NCBI GenBank assembly: GCA_041751095.1
Contig: JBGSYC010000181.1
Location: forward strand, 101,530 to 165,529
Source of the DNA: JADCRZ01 sp041751095
GTDB lineage: Bacteria; Bacteroidota; Bacteroidia; Chitinophagales; Chitinophagaceae
DNA length: 64,000 nucleotides
Reading direction: 5' to 3'
Of this stretch, positions 25,378 to 34,480 are shown in pieces (the stretch's first letter is position 1; the number at the start of each line of letters is the position of its first letter). The position numbers were made by a program, and so were the translations under genes. The notes beneath the pieces are model-generated. The model made no database searches. It was given only the letters and a program-made list of their open reading frames with translations, and was not told where the DNA came from.

Positions 25378-26394
25378 ATGGAAGATCTTAGAAATGGAGA
25401 TATTAACGTTGTAGACATCAGCAAAGACCCTGCTGAACTTTTTATCAAGTTTAACGCACTTTATCCCGGTAAAGAGCTGGTGATACATGACAGTACAGAT
25501 CCGGATTACCTGTATGGCCAATTGTTAAGTGAACAAGGACATACTTTTTCCTGGAACTATGTAGAAAGCGGCCCGGAAGTCTGGGTGGTAACCATCGTCA
25601 AGCAGGAAGAGAGCGGATTACCTACCCTTGGTCAGCTTGCAGCGGCAGATTACCGCAAGGCCCAGGTATTTGAAAATCTGGGACTCGATTTTTGCTTTGG
25701 CGGAAAGACGACTTTAAAGCAGGCTTGTCTCGAAAATGATATTTCAGAAGAGATACTCCGGAAAAAACTACTCTTCGCCTGTTTGCAGCCCTGCATTGCC
25801 AATGTGAATTATAATAACTGGGAAATAGATTTCATGGCAGACCACGTTGAAAGCAGTCACCATCAATACGTAACAGAATCAATATCACGTATACAAAACC
25901 TGCATAATAAGCTACTCAAAACCCACGCCTCTTCATATCCTAACCTGCGTGGCGTCAACGAAGCATTTCAAACATTAGCTACTCATTTGCGGGATACCAT
26001 GGCTATAGAAGAACAGATTCTTTTTCCTTTGATCCGGTTTCTTGTACAGGTAAAAAAGGGAAATGTGTCTGCCGCCTTCATGCCCGAAAGGATTGAACAA
26101 ATTATCGCTATGCTTGAAGTTGAGCATCATGCAATTGGCCAACACAAAAAATATTTGAAAAGCATAACGGAGGAGTTTACTTTGCCGCCTGATGCACCTT
26201 CTTCCGTGACACTGTTGTATCACTGGCTTCAATTATTTGAAAACGACCTTCAGCAGCATATCCATCTGGAAAACAATATCTTATTTCCAAAAGTAATCGA
26301 ACTCGACAAAGAGTACCGTGATGAATGCAGGACGCTCAAAATTCGTTCGGCAAAAATTTCAGCCTTTACTGATAATCGCCAGGGACTGCTATAG
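25378..26394 (+). CDS. ScdA/RIC-type iron-sulfur cluster repair di-iron protein with N-terminal DUF2249
   Basis: RIC proteins protect or repair Fe-S clusters under nitrosative or oxidative stress. From the ATG at 25378 the order is: a DUF2249 domain (INVVDISKDPAELFIKFNAL..GKELVIHDSTDP, about 8-75), a ScdA_N/DUF542 domain (TLGQLAAADYRKAQVFENLGLDFCFGGKTTLKQAC, about 81-115), and a hemerythrin-like bundle with diiron ligands in HHQYV, HLRDTMAIEEQILFP, EVEHHAIGQH and HIHLENNILFP. The ScdA_N motif usually reads CCGG; here it is CFGG. No nitric-oxide regulator is adjacent. Confidence 0.9.
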   Translation: MEDLRNGDINVVDISKDPAELFIKFNALYPGKELVIHDSTDPDYLYGQLLSEQGHTFSWNYVESGPEVWVVTIVKQEESGLPTLGQLAAADYRKAQVFENLGLDFCFGGKTTLKQACLENDISEEILRKKLLFACLQPCIANVNYNNWEIDFMADHVESSHHQYVTESISRIQNLHNKLLKTHASSYPNLRGVNEAFQTLATHLRDTMAIEEQILFPLIRFLVQVKKGNVSAAFMPERIEQIIAMLEVEHHAIGQHKKYLKSITEEFTLPPDAPSSVTLLYHWLQLFENDLQQHIHLENNILFPKVIELDKEYRDECRTLKIRSAKISAFTDNRQGLL

Positions 26395-26554
26395 GCAATC
26401 ATTTGCTTAATCTCCCGGTGTCGTTCATGACGGTACATTGTACAATGTCTGGAACATCAACGGATGATCAATACATCAGGAGTTATCCATCAATTAAAGG
26501 CGGTTGAAAACGAAGGGAAAATACAGCACAGCTATGGAGCAATAACTTTTGTCA

Positions 26555-28054
26555 TCATTTGTTAAGCTGGTAGTAGGCTTCATTCCAGCGAAGCTCATTT
26601 TTGAGTTGAGACAAGCTTGTTTCCCTGCCGATCAAAACAAATTCGATTCCTGCAAAGGAAGCGAAGTCTTCCATATGCTCCCTAGTAAGATTTTGGCTGT
26701 AGGCGGTATGATGGGCGCCACCCGCATAAATCCATGCCGCACAACCTGTTTTCATATCAGGATAGGGCTTCCACAACACCCGTGCTACAGGAAGTTTTGG
26801 TAAGGCATGCTCAATTTCTACTGCTTCAACTTCGTTAACGATTAGCCTGAACCGGTTACCCATGTCAACAACTGATGCGTTAAGAGCCGGCCCCGATCCT
26901 GAATTAAATACCAGCCGCACCGGATCAGCTTTCCCCCCTATTCCTAAGGGATGAACCTCGCATGAAATTTCCCCTTCGGCAAGTGCTTCATCAACTTCAA
27001 GCATATGAGACCCCAGCACCACCTCATTACCCGGGTAGAAGTGATAGGTATAATCTTCCATGAAGGAGTTGGCGCCGGCAAGTCCGCTACCCATCACTTT
27101 CATGGCACGTACCAGGGCGGCCGTCTTCCAATCTCCTTCCCCTGCAAACCCGTAACCGCGTGCCATTAAACGTTGCGCCGCAATTCCCGGCAATTGGGCC
27201 ATTCCGTGAAGGTCTTCGAAAGTATCGGAAAAACCTTTAAAGTTCCCTGCCTCCAAAAATGTTTGCAGCCCTGCTTCTATCCTTGCTGCTTCTATCAGCG
27301 CCTGATGCTGCTGCCCTCCTTTTTCCAAACCTTTGGCCAGCCTGTATTTGCCTTCGTATTCTTTTACCAGGTCAGCTACCGCCGAATCACTTACCTGGTT
27401 GATGACCTGCACCAGGTCACCTATGCCATGTGTGTTCACTGAGTATCCGAATGTATATTCGGCTTCTACCTTGTCGCCTTCGGTAACGGCTACATACCGC
27501 ATGTTGTCACCGAAACGGACAAACTTCGCCCCCTGCCAGTCATGCCACCCTGCGGCTGCCCTTGTCCATACATTTACCTGGTGAAGCAGCTGTTCATCCT
27601 GCCAGAAACCTACAACCACTTTGCGGTTCAACCGCATTCTGGTCATCATAAACCCAAACTCACGGTCTCCGTGTGCACTTTGGTGAAGGTTCATAAAGTC
27701 CATATCAATTTCGCCCCAGGGGATATCCCTGTTGAATTGGGTATGCAAATGCAACAGGGGCTTCTTCAGAATTTTCAATCCTCCAATCCACATTTTGGCA
27801 GGAGAGAAAGTATGCATCCATGCAATAATGCCAATACAACTTTTTGCAACATTAGCCTCCTGGCAAATGCCGTAAATCTCTTCGGTACTTTTAACCACGG
27901 GTTTAAAGATCACGCTTACCGGTATTTGCGATGCATCATTTAAACCTTTTGCAATCATTTCCGAATGTTTGTCAACCTGCCTTAATGTTTCCTCTCCATA
28001 TAAATGCTGACTGCCGGTTACAAACCAAACTTCCAGTTGTTTCAGGTCTATCAT
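26555..28054 (-). CDS. araA: L-arabinose isomerase
   Basis: It converts L-arabinose to L-ribulose. The product is about 499 residues from the ATG at 28054 (MIDLKQLEVWFVTGSQHLYGEETL), matching the family length; an ATG 13 codons upstream (28093) adds an unlikely leader. The N-terminal FVTGSQHLYG and the Mn-site segments GEGDWKTAALVRAMKVM and CEVHPLGIGGKADPVRLVF are intact. It is the last gene of araB-araD-araA, 48 bases after araD. Cytosolic. Very confident. Confidence 0.97.
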   Translation of the reverse strand: MIDLKQLEVWFVTGSQHLYGEETLRQVDKHSEMIAKGLNDASQIPVSVIFKPVVKSTEEIYGICQEANVAKSCIGIIAWMHTFSPAKMWIGGLKILKKPLLHLHTQFNRDIPWGEIDMDFMNLHQSAHGDREFGFMMTRMRLNRKVVVGFWQDEQLLHQVNVWTRAAAGWHDWQGAKFVRFGDNMRYVAVTEGDKVEAEYTFGYSVNTHGIGDLVQVINQVSDSAVADLVKEYEGKYRLAKGLEKGGQQHQALIEAARIEAGLQTFLEAGNFKGFSDTFEDLHGMAQLPGIAAQRLMARGYGFAGEGDWKTAALVRAMKVMGSGLAGANSFMEDYTYHFYPGNEVVLGSHMLEVDEALAEGEISCEVHPLGIGGKADPVRLVFNSGSGPALNASVVDMGNRFRLIVNEVEAVEIEHALPKLPVARVLWKPYPDMKTGCAAWIYAGGAHHTAYSQNLTREHMEDFASFAGIEFVLIGRETSLSQLKNELRWNEAYYQLNK

Positions 28055-28102
28055 TGATGATTGTTTGCTGTTATGAAGAATGAGCGGGCCCAATGCTGCA
28101 CA

Positions 28103-28801
28103 TTATTGTCCATAATAGGAGCCCGGCCCGTGCTTGCGCTGATAATGCTTTTGAATAAGTGAATCTTTAACTTTAGGATTGCCCGGCCTTATCTGTTCGC
28201 TTAAGAAAGCCATTTGCGCAATAGCTTCGAGTACGCCGCTATTGTGCACTGCCTTATCGCAGGTCTTCCCCCAGGTAAAAGGCGCATGATTGCCTACAAG
28301 GATCATTTCAACATCTTCATAGCTAAGCTGTCTTTCTTCAAGGCATTGCATGATCTGGAAACCGGTCTGGTATTCGTAATCGCCCTGAATCATTTCGTCG
28401 TTCATCGGCGGGGCGCACGGAATATCAGCCGTGAGATAATCGGCATGCGTTGTTCCGTAATTAGGGATATCCCGCTGGGTTTGGGCCCAGGCAGTTGCAT
28501 AGGTAGAGTGGGTATGCACGATGCCGCCGATCTTTTCCCAGTGTTTGTACAGCACCGCATGTGTTAAGGTATCAGAAGACGGCCGGAGCTTACCTTTTAC
28601 GGTTACTCCATCAAAATCTACGATAACCATTTTTTCCGGCGACAGTTCCTGATATGGCACACCGCTGGGCTTGATCGCAAAAACACCTAAGTCTCTGTCG
28701 GCAGCGCTGACGTTTCCAAACGTAAACAGCACAAGCCCCAATTGAGGTAACTGCATATTTGCTTCGTAAGCAATTTCGCGGATGTGTTTGTATTTGCTCA
28801 T
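28103..28801 (-). CDS. araD: L-ribulose-5-phosphate 4-epimerase
   Basis: It epimerises L-ribulose-5-phosphate to D-xylulose-5-phosphate. The 232-residue class II aldolase-fold protein has the phosphate loop FGNVSAADRDLGVFAIKPSGVPYQEL (about 29-54), the Zn-binding HTHSTYAT pair (about 95-102), and the later Zn His in VGNHAPFTWG. It lies 14 bases downstream of araB. Confidence 0.97.
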   Translation of the reverse strand: MSKYKHIREIAYEANMQLPQLGLVLFTFGNVSAADRDLGVFAIKPSGVPYQELSPEKMVIVDFDGVTVKGKLRPSSDTLTHAVLYKHWEKIGGIVHTHSTYATAWAQTQRDIPNYGTTHADYLTADIPCAPPMNDEMIQGDYEYQTGFQIMQCLEERQLSYEDVEMILVGNHAPFTWGKTCDKAVHNSGVLEAIAQMAFLSEQIRPGNPKVKDSLIQKHYQRKHGPGSYYGQ

Positions 28802-28815
28802 GCCGTTTGTAATGT

Positions 28816-30546
28816 TTAAGTCAATGGAATTTCGAGGGTATTTTTTGCAGGTGAGTTTACCTGTTGTTCAATAAATCTTCCAAGGTTTTTGTATTGTTCA
28901 TAGCGCTTTTGATAAACGGGAACAAGTTGCGGGTTGGGATGGTACTCCATATCAAATCCCTGTCCCATCGCATCCATTGCATCTTCCACACTGGCATAAA
29001 GTCCCGCTGCGGTAGCCGCAAACATGGCAGCGCCAAAGGCGCAGGTTTGTTCACTTTTATGAATGCGGATCGGCATGTTTATTACGTCGGACATCATTTG
29101 CATAATGTATGGCGATTTTTTTGCTACACCGCCCAGGCCGATCAGGCCTTTTACCGGCACACCCTGCTTAACGAAGCGTTCAACTATAGCTTTGGCCCCA
29201 AAGCAGGTTGCTTCCGCAATGGCCCTGAATATCCTAGGAGCATCGCTTCCTAAATCCAGTCCGGTAATTGCCCCCGTTAACATCTGGTCAGCATCAGGAG
29301 TACGCCGGCCGTTGAACCAGTCTACAGCTAATTCTCCGTGGTTTTCTATTGGTAATTGTGCGGCTTGTTTGCTTAATTCAAAAAGAATGTTATCTCCTGT
29401 TTCTTCAATTAGCTGCTTAAGGGTTTCGCCGTTTATTATTGTTGATTTTGATAATATGTGCTGTAACGGCCACGTCAGTACATTTTTAATCCACGCATAA
29501 GCATCTCCGAAAGCTGACTGGCCTGCCTCCATGCCCACCATAGATGGGATAACGGAACCCGGAACCTGCCCGCAAATACCACTGACCAAAGTATCTTTCA
29601 CATCCCCGGGAGGGGCTACCAACATGTCGCAGGTTGACGTTCCCATCACTTTACTCAAATGATAAGGTTCGATTTGCCCGCCAACTGCTCCCATATGAGC
29701 ATCGAACGCCCCAACACCGATCACCACATTATCGGGTAAGCCAAGCTTTTCACACCATTCCCTGCTTATTGTTCCGGCGGATTGATCGGAGGTGTAGGTA
29801 TCCTTGAAAAGCTTTGCCGTGAAACCCTTTAACAAAGGATCAAGTGAGGAGAACCAATTATCCGGGGGAAGGCCGTTCCAGTCTGCTGACCACAATATCT
29901 TGTGCCCTGCAGCACAGACGCCTCTTTTCATGGCATGAACGTCAGTCCCCCCTGTTAACAGGAAAGGAATCCAGTCGCAGTGTTCAACAAAGGAATAAAT
30001 ACCGTTTCTTACCTCTTCGTCTTCACGTAAGATATGTAACAGCTTTGCCCAGAACCATTCAGAAGAATAAATTCCACCGACATACTTCAGGTAATTGACG
30101 TCGAACTTTTTTGCATGAGCGTTTATTTCCGCTGCTTCGTCGACTGATGTATGGTCTTTCCACAGCACAAACATGCCGTTTGGATTATTTTCAAAGGCTG
30201 GAAGCAGGGCAAGCGGCGTTCCTGTTTTATCCACAGCAACGGGTGTTGACCCGGTAGTGTCTATTGATATCCCCCTCACATGTGAAGCCACTGAAGGGCC
30301 GGCGTGTTGCAAACATCGCCTGATGGTATCTTCGAGTCCTTCGATGTAATCGAGTGGATGCTGCCTGAATTGATTGATGGAGGCGTTACAATACAGCTGG
30401 TTTTTCCATCTTGGATAATAAAATTCAGCCGAAGCTGTTTCCATGCCATTTGCAGCATTTACAATTATGGTTCTGACGGAATCGGAGCCATAATCAACTC
30501 CTATAACATATGCATCTGCGCCAGGTTGATTCATACGATTTATCAT
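28816..30546 (-). CDS. araB: ribulokinase
   Basis: It phosphorylates L-ribulose with ATP. The 576-residue FGGY-family kinase starts with the phosphate motif VIGVDYGSDSVRT, has DTTGSTPVAVDKTG, and carries the C-terminal IGLGGVAKKSPYIMQMMSDV signature. An ATG four codons in (30534) is an alternative start. It is the first gene of the arabinose operon. No AraR regulator or arabinose transporter is adjacent, so control must come from elsewhere. Confidence 0.97.
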   Translation of the reverse strand: MINRMNQPGADAYVIGVDYGSDSVRTIIVNAANGMETASAEFYYPRWKNQLYCNASINQFRQHPLDYIEGLEDTIRRCLQHAGPSVASHVRGISIDTTGSTPVAVDKTGTPLALLPAFENNPNGMFVLWKDHTSVDEAAEINAHAKKFDVNYLKYVGGIYSSEWFWAKLLHILREDEEVRNGIYSFVEHCDWIPFLLTGGTDVHAMKRGVCAAGHKILWSADWNGLPPDNWFSSLDPLLKGFTAKLFKDTYTSDQSAGTISREWCEKLGLPDNVVIGVGAFDAHMGAVGGQIEPYHLSKVMGTSTCDMLVAPPGDVKDTLVSGICGQVPGSVIPSMVGMEAGQSAFGDAYAWIKNVLTWPLQHILSKSTIINGETLKQLIEETGDNILFELSKQAAQLPIENHGELAVDWFNGRRTPDADQMLTGAITGLDLGSDAPRIFRAIAEATCFGAKAIVERFVKQGVPVKGLIGLGGVAKKSPYIMQMMSDVINMPIRIHKSEQTCAFGAAMFAATAAGLYASVEDAMDAMGQGFDMEYHPNPQLVPVYQKRYEQYKNLGRFIEQQVNSPAKNTLEIPLT

Positions 30547-31276
30547 TCAATGGTTTCATAGCGCCAGGTTTATAGGCGTGAGATTTAGCTTCCGTGCGAA
30601 CCATTTCATTCTCCGGCATAGGGTTGTTTTCGATTGTACCTGTCAACCAGGAAACGGCGCACATCGCTGTAAGATAATGCATGACGAAACAATATGCTGC
30701 AACGGTGTCCGCATTGAACTGAGAAACCAACTTATCCAGAGCGATGAACCACTTGCGGAAGTACCGATAACTACGAGAAAAGCAGGTGAATTTCTGATAG
30801 AAGGTGTTTTTTCAAATGTACGCATTTAAAACCCGCATAACTAAAGGAAATAGAAGGTTCTTGTAAAAATGCTGGTGACCCGTGGCAGGCGAGGCAAGCC
30901 GGCACGCTGAAGTGCCACTGCAAGGTTCCCGATAGAGGCTATTAAGCTTGGGCTCCTTGCTCGTCTACGCGGCGAACCTATAAGGTTCCGGAGCTAAAAC
31001 TTTGAAGTTCAATGGCTTTGAACCTTATAGGTTGGCTGGGCTACATGGACGCCAGGCTTCGACTGGCATCATCTGCGGAAGTTTCTCCCGAAAATCAAAA
31101 AGCCACCTGCTCTGCATTATACATATCAGTGGTTTTATTTCTTGACTATAGCTTCGCACGCCGCGTGTAAGATCTGTTTTTTACAACATCATCCTGCGGT
31201 GGCCGGCAAGGACAGACGAGAAATAAATCCTTTTAAGCGAATTCATGCTGGTCAATATGCAACCTTTACGTATTCA
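30547..31276. other. intergenic region with AACCTATAAGGTT palindromes
   Basis: These 730 bases contain the araB upstream region and no gene I can support; the short overlapping frames at 30.5-30.8 kb match no family I know. GAACCTATAAGGTTC (30974-30988) and AACCTTATAGGTT (31021-31033) are related palindromes in opposite orientation, separated by about 30 bases, and resemble the hairpin-repeat style of the 13-kb array with different arms. Confidence 0.6.
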
Positions 31277-31591
31277 TCATAGTTCAGCGTCTTCATTCTC
31301 TTCCGATTCAAAACGCTCATATTGCTCTGCAAGTGTTGCATCAAAGATTTCATAATCGAACCCGAGGCCTGATTTCCCCATCGCGTATACAAAGGCATAG
31401 TTCAGATCATAGAGATCATTTTCTGTAAGCCAGTCTTCATCTGTAGCAAGCAATATCCATTCATACCTAACGCTTCCGCCAGTTAGTACTCTCTGTTCAT
31501 TTAACCGGGTTAGAGGTATTACAAAGCGTTGCAGTTCGTTTCCTTTCCAGGTTATTGACTCCCCTGATATGTCCCAATTTCCAAAATGCAT
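31277..31591 (-). CDS. hypothetical protein, acidic C-terminus
   Basis: A 104-residue cytosolic protein that I do not recognise. It begins MHFGNWDISGESITWKG, has a YEWILLATDEDWLTENDLYDLNYAFVYAMGK core with a predicted beta-alpha pattern, and ends in a run of acidic residues (ERFESEENEDAEL). Normal codon use and a defined hydrophobic core favour a real gene. It is flanked by non-coding sequence and has no operon partner. Confidence 0.65.
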   Translation of the reverse strand: MHFGNWDISGESITWKGNELQRFVIPLTRLNEQRVLTGGSVRYEWILLATDEDWLTENDLYDLNYAFVYAMGKSGLGFDYEIFDATLAEQYERFESEENEDAEL

Positions 31592-31723
31592 TTTTTGTGA
31601 TTTAAAATGTAAAAACCAGATGTTTTAATATGCCGGCGAATTATGTTCTCTCAGATTTGTGGAGGTTACCTCTCAATTTATTATGAAATCGCACATCTCC
31701 TGTGGCAGTACTTCCCTATAGCA

Positions 31724-31738
31724 TTCAATAATGTTGAA
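31724..31738. promoter_or_regulatory. TTCAATAATGTTGAA palindrome upstream of iclR-type gene
   Basis: TTCAA and TTGAA arms are separated by 5 bases, 36 bases before the IclR ATG. A near-identical site (TTCAATATTATTGAA) lies upstream of susC at 44847-44861, the start of the uronate array. The size and symmetry fit an IclR-family operator, suggesting autoregulation. Confidence 0.55.
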
Positions 31739-31773
31739 TAAAAATAAAGTAATTTGTACAAATAAATCAACCC

Positions 31774-32520
31774 ATGATCCAGGTAATTGTACGGGCATTA
31801 GATATTCTCGAGTTCATAGCACAACACGGGAAAAACCCTGTGCAACTAATTAAAATTGCAGAAAATGCCGGTTTAAGCCAGCCGACAACGGCTAATATTG
31901 TAAAAACCCTGGTAACAAAAAATTACCTTGAACATGTAGGCCGAAAAGAAGGTTACCGGCTGGGGGCCAATGCCTATCATTTAACGGGAAATCTTTCTTA
32001 TAATCAAAATGTAATTCTTGCCGCAAAAGATTATATGGAAGATCTGACACACCAGTTAAATGAAACCTGCCTAATCGGGATATTAAGAAACAACAAACGT
32101 TTCGTCCTGCATGCCGTACATAGCGATCAGGATCTGCAGGTTCGTACCCGCACGGAAGCAGAAATATATCCTACCGCGAGCGGAAGGCTGCTGCTGGCAT
32201 ATCTTACACCAAAAGAACTTGATAATCTTGTTCAGTCTATCGGGTTGCCGCATGCATCCGTGTGGCCCGGAGCGCAAACAAGAGAAGGCCTTGAAAAGGC
32301 ATTACAAAAAATAAGAAAGGAAGAACTTGCTCAAACACTAAACGACAAACATATTGCGGGCTTTGCCGTGCCGATATACAAAAACAAACAGGTGATCTCA
32401 AGCCTCAGCGTATTTCTTCCTGAAAGCAGGGTGACGCCGGCATACCGCGACAATATCATCAAACTGATGCAGCGCACAGCCAACAAGATTAAAGATCGTT
32501 TGAATAAGGGCACCACTTAG
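31774..32520 (+). CDS. IclR family transcriptional regulator
   Basis: The 248-residue regulator has an N-terminal winged helix-turn-helix (VRALDILEFIAQHG, IAENAGLSQPTTANIVKTLVTKNYLEHVG, about 5-55) and an IclR effector-binding domain (NETCLIGILRNNKRFVLHAVHSDQDLQVR, about 90-118, and YPTASGRLLLAYL, about 130-142). IclR proteins such as KdgR control uronate and pectin catabolism in many bacteria. Here it is convergent with the last gene (uxuA) of the uronate array and carries the same palindrome upstream as susC. The likely ligand is a uronate intermediate such as 2-keto-3-deoxygluconate, an inference. Confidence 0.93.
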   Translation: MIQVIVRALDILEFIAQHGKNPVQLIKIAENAGLSQPTTANIVKTLVTKNYLEHVGRKEGYRLGANAYHLTGNLSYNQNVILAAKDYMEDLTHQLNETCLIGILRNNKRFVLHAVHSDQDLQVRTRTEAEIYPTASGRLLLAYLTPKELDNLVQSIGLPHASVWPGAQTREGLEKALQKIRKEELAQTLNDKHIAGFAVPIYKNKQVISSLSVFLPESRVTPAYRDNIIKLMQRTANKIKDRLNKGTT

Positions 32521-32604
32521 CGTGCTATCCCGGGCAAAAAACAAAAAGCCGGTCACGTCCTAAATCGTATACTCAGCCGGTTTACTAACCCTGCATAACC
32601 TGAA

Positions 32605-33582
32605 TCACCTTATCTCTATATCGAGAGCTTCCATTATGCCTTTTATATAACCCACGCCAAACAAATTTCCTTTCATGGCATATCCGTGCTGGCTGTTGTC
32701 TTCTCCAGCCATTGTAGGAACATGATCTGAACGTATGGCACCGGTGAAGCCAACAGATCTGTAAACCCTGAACATATTAACCATATTAGTAGGACCGTTA
32801 TCGTGAAACGTTTCATTGAACAAATCAGCCTTTCCTTCTACATCGCGGATATGTATGAAATGGATTCGCTGACTATTGCCGAATTCCTTAATTAAAGCTT
32901 CCACGTTTTCACCCATTGTGGTAAAAGTGCCCTGGCAAAATGTAATTCCATGAAACGGGCTGCTGCTTAATGATAAGGCCTTCCGTATTCCCTCTGCATC
33001 AATGAAAATTCTGCCGATCCCTCTTAAGGGTGAAACCGGCGGATCATCAGGATGCAAAGCCATCTTCACACCTGATTGCGCGGCCACAGGTAATACGCTA
33101 TCGATAAAATACCGGTAGTTCTCCCATATTTTTTCTTGGCCCACTTCACCGAATTCCGTAAACGGTTGTCGGCTTGCAACGGCATTATCGAAACCACTGA
33201 CCAATGCTCCGGCTCTTTGTTGAACATTCGTGGTTGTTCTGTACCAACCGATGCCGGCCATGAAGTTGTAGCATAACAATGTAATCCCCAGCCGCCCCAT
33301 ATTTACCAGCATTTGTTTGTATAATTCAATGTCCTCATCCCTGCCCTCCAATCCGAATTTGATCCTGTTCATGTCAAACTGATCGCCTTCAAGCCCGTAC
33401 AACGTAAGGCCGTTTGACTCAAACATCAACTTAGAAGCTTCCAAAGACGGGTAGTGCCAGGGTGGCAATGCACCGGTTAACTCAGGAGCAAGCTTTGCAA
33501 TTGCATTGGTTATACCCATTTGCCTTGCGAGCTGCCACTTTTCATCGGGCTTATTTCCAAAAAATAAAAAACTTAATCTCAT
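32605..33582 (-). CDS. uxuA: D-mannonate dehydratase
   Basis: It dehydrates D-mannonate to 2-keto-3-deoxygluconate. The 325-residue TIM-barrel protein is shorter than E. coli UxuA (394) but shows the family core LGITLLCYNFMAGIGWYRTTT, the metal-site stretch MALHPDDPPVSPLRGIGRIF, GITFCQGTF, and IHFIHIRDVEG..FNETFHDNG and the HVPTMAGE end. It is the last gene of the minus-strand array, 112 bases after the RraA-like gene. Confidence 0.93.
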   Translation of the reverse strand: MRLSFLFFGNKPDEKWQLARQMGITNAIAKLAPELTGALPPWHYPSLEASKLMFESNGLTLYGLEGDQFDMNRIKFGLEGRDEDIELYKQMLVNMGRLGITLLCYNFMAGIGWYRTTTNVQQRAGALVSGFDNAVASRQPFTEFGEVGQEKIWENYRYFIDSVLPVAAQSGVKMALHPDDPPVSPLRGIGRIFIDAEGIRKALSLSSSPFHGITFCQGTFTTMGENVEALIKEFGNSQRIHFIHIRDVEGKADLFNETFHDNGPTNMVNMFRVYRSVGFTGAIRSDHVPTMAGEDNSQHGYAMKGNLFGVGYIKGIMEALDIEIR

Positions 33583-33694
33583 TTGATTCGGGAACTAATA
33601 TTTTGATGAAACGGATGGCCGCTTGTACCGTTTCAAAAAGGGGTGGTTTCTATCTCAGTATTTACCATACTTTGAATGCACCGATGGTCGCGTC

Positions 33695-34438
33695 CTAAAA
33701 ATAGCCGCCTTTTTCAGCTATTTCGTGAACGGAATTTCCATCCTTAACCCAACCGAAAATTTTCTTTTCATTCTCCTTTATTTCTTCTGCCCTCAGCAAT
33801 ACATCGCAGGCTATGTCGCGTGGCACTACCAAAACACCATCGATATCACCCAATATAATATCATCCGGCTTAATCATTGTATTACCAATTTGAATGGGTA
33901 TCTGGTAATGTGTGATCAGGCATCGGCCAAGGCTTCCATTGGATATGCGGTATTTGTAGAACACAGGAAACTGGGCCTCCAGTATCTGGTGGGTGTCTCT
34001 TATGCCTCCGTCTATACATGCTGCTTTTACCTTTTTACCTTTGGCAGTAGCTGTCATTACCCCGCCCCATAACGTTGCGTTTTCATCTTTGGTAGTATCC
34101 CACACTACAAAAGCATCTTCACCCAGCTCATCCAGCATCTGCGTACGGAATTCCATTTCACCACTGATTAAAACATTGGGGGCGCTCTTGACCGTGAACG
34201 CGAAACCTGCTACCGTTCTGTATTCCCTTAGCGGGATGATATGGTTTGGCAAAGCCTGGTCGAGTAAACAAAATTCCCTTAAAACATCGTTTACAGCACC
34301 CGTATATAATTGCTCGAAACGGTACAACAATTCTTTTTCATCGATGGTTAGCATAATTGTTGATTTTGCTTCCCTGGCTTCTATTAACTTTTCCAGGTTC
34401 ATCATGCCAACCTCTTTTTTATACTGATCTACACTCAT
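33695..34438 (-). CDS. RraA family protein (aldolase/decarboxylase-type)
   Basis: RraA-fold proteins include 4-hydroxy-4-methyl-2-oxoglutarate aldolase and oxaloacetate decarboxylase, besides the RNase E inhibitor RraA. From the ATG at 34438 (MSVDQYKK) the product has 247 residues; the ATG at 34480 adds 14 residues and abuts the previous stop. The metal/substrate motif DGGIRDTHQI and the GDIDGVLVVP motif are intact, so it looks like an enzyme rather than the RNase inhibitor. Its place between the mannonate oxidoreductase and mannonate dehydratase genes suggests a role on a 2-keto-3-deoxy acid, such as aldol cleavage; this is a guess. Confidence 0.85.
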   Translation of the reverse strand: MSVDQYKKEVGMMNLEKLIEAREAKSTIMLTIDEKELLYRFEQLYTGAVNDVLREFCLLDQALPNHIIPLREYRTVAGFAFTVKSAPNVLISGEMEFRTQMLDELGEDAFVVWDTTKDENATLWGGVMTATAKGKKVKAACIDGGIRDTHQILEAQFPVFYKYRISNGSLGRCLITHYQIPIQIGNTMIKPDDIILGDIDGVLVVPRDIACDVLLRAEEIKENEKKIFGWVKDGNSVHEIAEKGGYF

Positions 34439-34480
34439 TTTTAATTTTTTATAGTGATATGTTATGTTAATACGTGCCAT

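Noticed and set aside
30494..30829. Short overlapping frames upstream of araB, including an 83-residue plus-strand frame
   Set aside because: No recognisable domain, overlapping frames on both strands, no plausible start signal.
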